From NCBI GenBank assembly GCA_002495185.1, contig DAEB01000029.1, forward strand, positions 15,607 to 21,574: a stretch of DNA of 5,968 bases, written 5' to 3'. The notes beneath the pieces are model-generated. The model did no database searches. It worked only from the letters and a program-made list of their open reading frames with translations, and was not told the DNA's origin. The position numbers and the translations under genes are program-made. The DNA is from Thermoplasmata archaeon UBA184 (GTDB lineage: Archaea; Thermoplasmatota; Thermoplasmata; Lutacidiplasmatales; UBA184). Positions 5,102 through 5,968 of the stretch are shown piece after piece (the first letter of the stretch is position 1; each line of letters opens with the position of its first letter).

Positions 5102-5884
5102 CTACGTGGACGGGTCGAGAGGAAGCAGCTTCCGAACGAACGGGCCGACCTCGGAGAGATGGTCGGTGCGAAGGCCGGCCGGAAGGTCGTCCGAGCCCCC
5201 CAGATGGAACAGGTCGCGGTACCGCGCTCCGTAGGATTGGAGCCCGGTGAACAGGACCGCCCCGCGGTAGCCGGCTCGTCGAGCTCCCTCGAGGTCGGAC
5301 CAACCGTCCCCCACGTGGACCGCCTCAGAGGAAGCGGTCCGGAGGTTCGCGAGCGCGAGCTCGAACAGCTCGGGAGCGGGCTTGGTCCAAGGATGCTCGT
5401 CGCTGAACACCATCGTCTCCAAGTACCGGTCGAACCCCATCTCGGAAAGGATCGGACGGAACAGAGCTCCGGGCTCTCCGACGGTGTTCGAGATCAGACC
5501 GAGGTGATAGCCGCCTTCCTCCAGGTCGGAGAGAAGGTCGACCGCCCCGGGCGCTGGCCGGAACTCAGTGGTCTCGACCTCCGCCTTCAGCCGTGAGAGA
5601 TACTCTTCGGGGTCGGCCGCACGACCCGTCTCCTTCGCGGCCGCGAGAATCTGTTCGGCCGGAGTGATGGTCTTTCCCCGGAGGGACGCCTGTACGGCCC
5701 CGACGTACGCCCACTCGAAGGCGCGCCCCAACTCCGCTTCGGTGAGGTTGGGGGAACCCGGCAACCGGGGAGATTCCTCGAGGACCTCCCGTCCGAAGGT
5801 GAGCTGCCGGGCCATGTAGCGCTCTTCCAGGTCGGGAGGAAGGTAGAGGAGCGTGTGCCAGAGGTCGATCGTGACGGCCGCCAT
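5102..5884 (-). CDS. HAD-superfamily hydrolase with Asp-x-Trp motif I
   Basis: A 260-residue cytosolic HAD-fold enzyme. The nucleophile is D7 in motif I (TIDLWHTLL). Helices at about 18-105 form a C1-type cap. Motif II is LISNT (130-134), motif III is K168 in WTKPAPELF, and motif IV is VGDGWSDLEGA (191-201) with D193 and D197 for Mg2+. The notable feature is Trp9 where phosphatases of this superfamily have the second aspartate, the general acid/base two residues after the nucleophile. Dehalogenases (D-x-Y-G-T) and phosphonatases (D-x-A-G-T) also lack it, so a simple phosphatase label is unsafe and the substrate is unknown. The start is the ATG at 5884, with a TATA-like box about 30 bases upstream; a TTG at 5896 would add only four residues (MGGP). 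It converges on the 91-residue gene with a 4-base gap. Confidence 0.9.
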   Translation of the reverse strand: MAAVTIDLWHTLLYLPPDLEERYMARQLTFGREVLEESPRLPGSPNLTEAELGRAFEWAYVGAVQASLRGKTITPAEQILAAAKETGRAADPEEYLSRLKAEVETTEFRPAPGAVDLLSDLEEGGYHLGLISNTVGEPGALFRPILSEMGFDRYLETMVFSDEHPWTKPAPELFELALANLRTASSEAVHVGDGWSDLEGARRAGYRGAVLFTGLQSYGARYRDLFHLGGSDDLPAGLRTDHLSEVGPFVRKLLPLDPST

Positions 5885-5910
5885 CGGTCCGCCCAACGCA
5901 CCCGCTTCGG

Positions 5911-5917
5911 AGTATTT
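5911..5917 (-). promoter_or_regulatory. TATA-like box of the HAD gene
   Basis: On the minus strand this reads AAATACT, preceded by ACCC. It is centred about 30 bases before the ATG at 5884, the same spacing as the transporter box, and predicts a leaderless or nearly leaderless transcript. The remaining bases to 5968 hold no gene that I can support. Confidence 0.5.
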
Positions 5918-5968
5918 GGGTCCGGCTCATCGAGGTCCCGATCTCGCGGTCGGAACAGGACGGCGGGG

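Noticed and set aside
5159..5596. 145-codon plus-strand frame within the HAD gene
   Set aside because: Antisense to a gene with all four HAD motif regions; no recognisable motif of its own.

Overview
The window is GC-rich DNA, roughly two thirds G+C by eye, and carries seven protein-coding genes with short gaps and no RNA gene, mobile element or CRISPR array that I can support. An archaeal source is likely. Two genes have T/A-rich TATA-like boxes centred about 30 bases before the start codon and no Shine-Dalgarno sequence, as expected for leaderless archaeal mRNAs. A GC-rich member of the Thermoplasmatota would fit, but that placement is a guess from general appearance and not from a marker gene.

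Layout: (1) 1-1458, plus strand: a large-type malic enzyme whose N-terminus lies beyond the left edge. (2) 1525-2172, plus: an unrecognised protein with a very basic N-terminal tail. (3) 2275-2982, plus: a membrane protein built of two similar halves, each with an E-x-T-E motif, resembling cation-transporter families. (4) 2983-3212: a 230-base convergent gap with several GC-rich hairpins. (5) 3213-3896, minus: a DUF429 / COG2410 predicted RNase H-fold nuclease. (6) 3975-4667, minus: an acetate/succinate transporter of the GPR1/FUN34/YaaH (SatP) family. (7) 4668-4821: a divergent promoter region. (8) 4822-5097, plus: a 91-residue protein of unknown function, probably a small beta-barrel. (9) 5102-5884, minus: a HAD-superfamily hydrolase with an unusual first motif, ending 4 bases from the end of the small gene. 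(10) 5885-5968: the HAD promoter and upstream DNA.

Functionally, the malic enzyme (malate to pyruvate and CO2) and the acetate transporter both belong to central C2-C4 carbon metabolism. They are far apart and on opposite strands, so nothing shows co-regulation. The other genes look like housekeeping or orphan functions. I see no defence system, biosynthetic cluster or clearly novel multi-gene system. The observations most worth following are the duplicated E-x-T-E membrane protein, the HAD protein lacking the usual second aspartate, the D-to-N change in the malic-enzyme cofactor site, and the polyproline run in the transporter.
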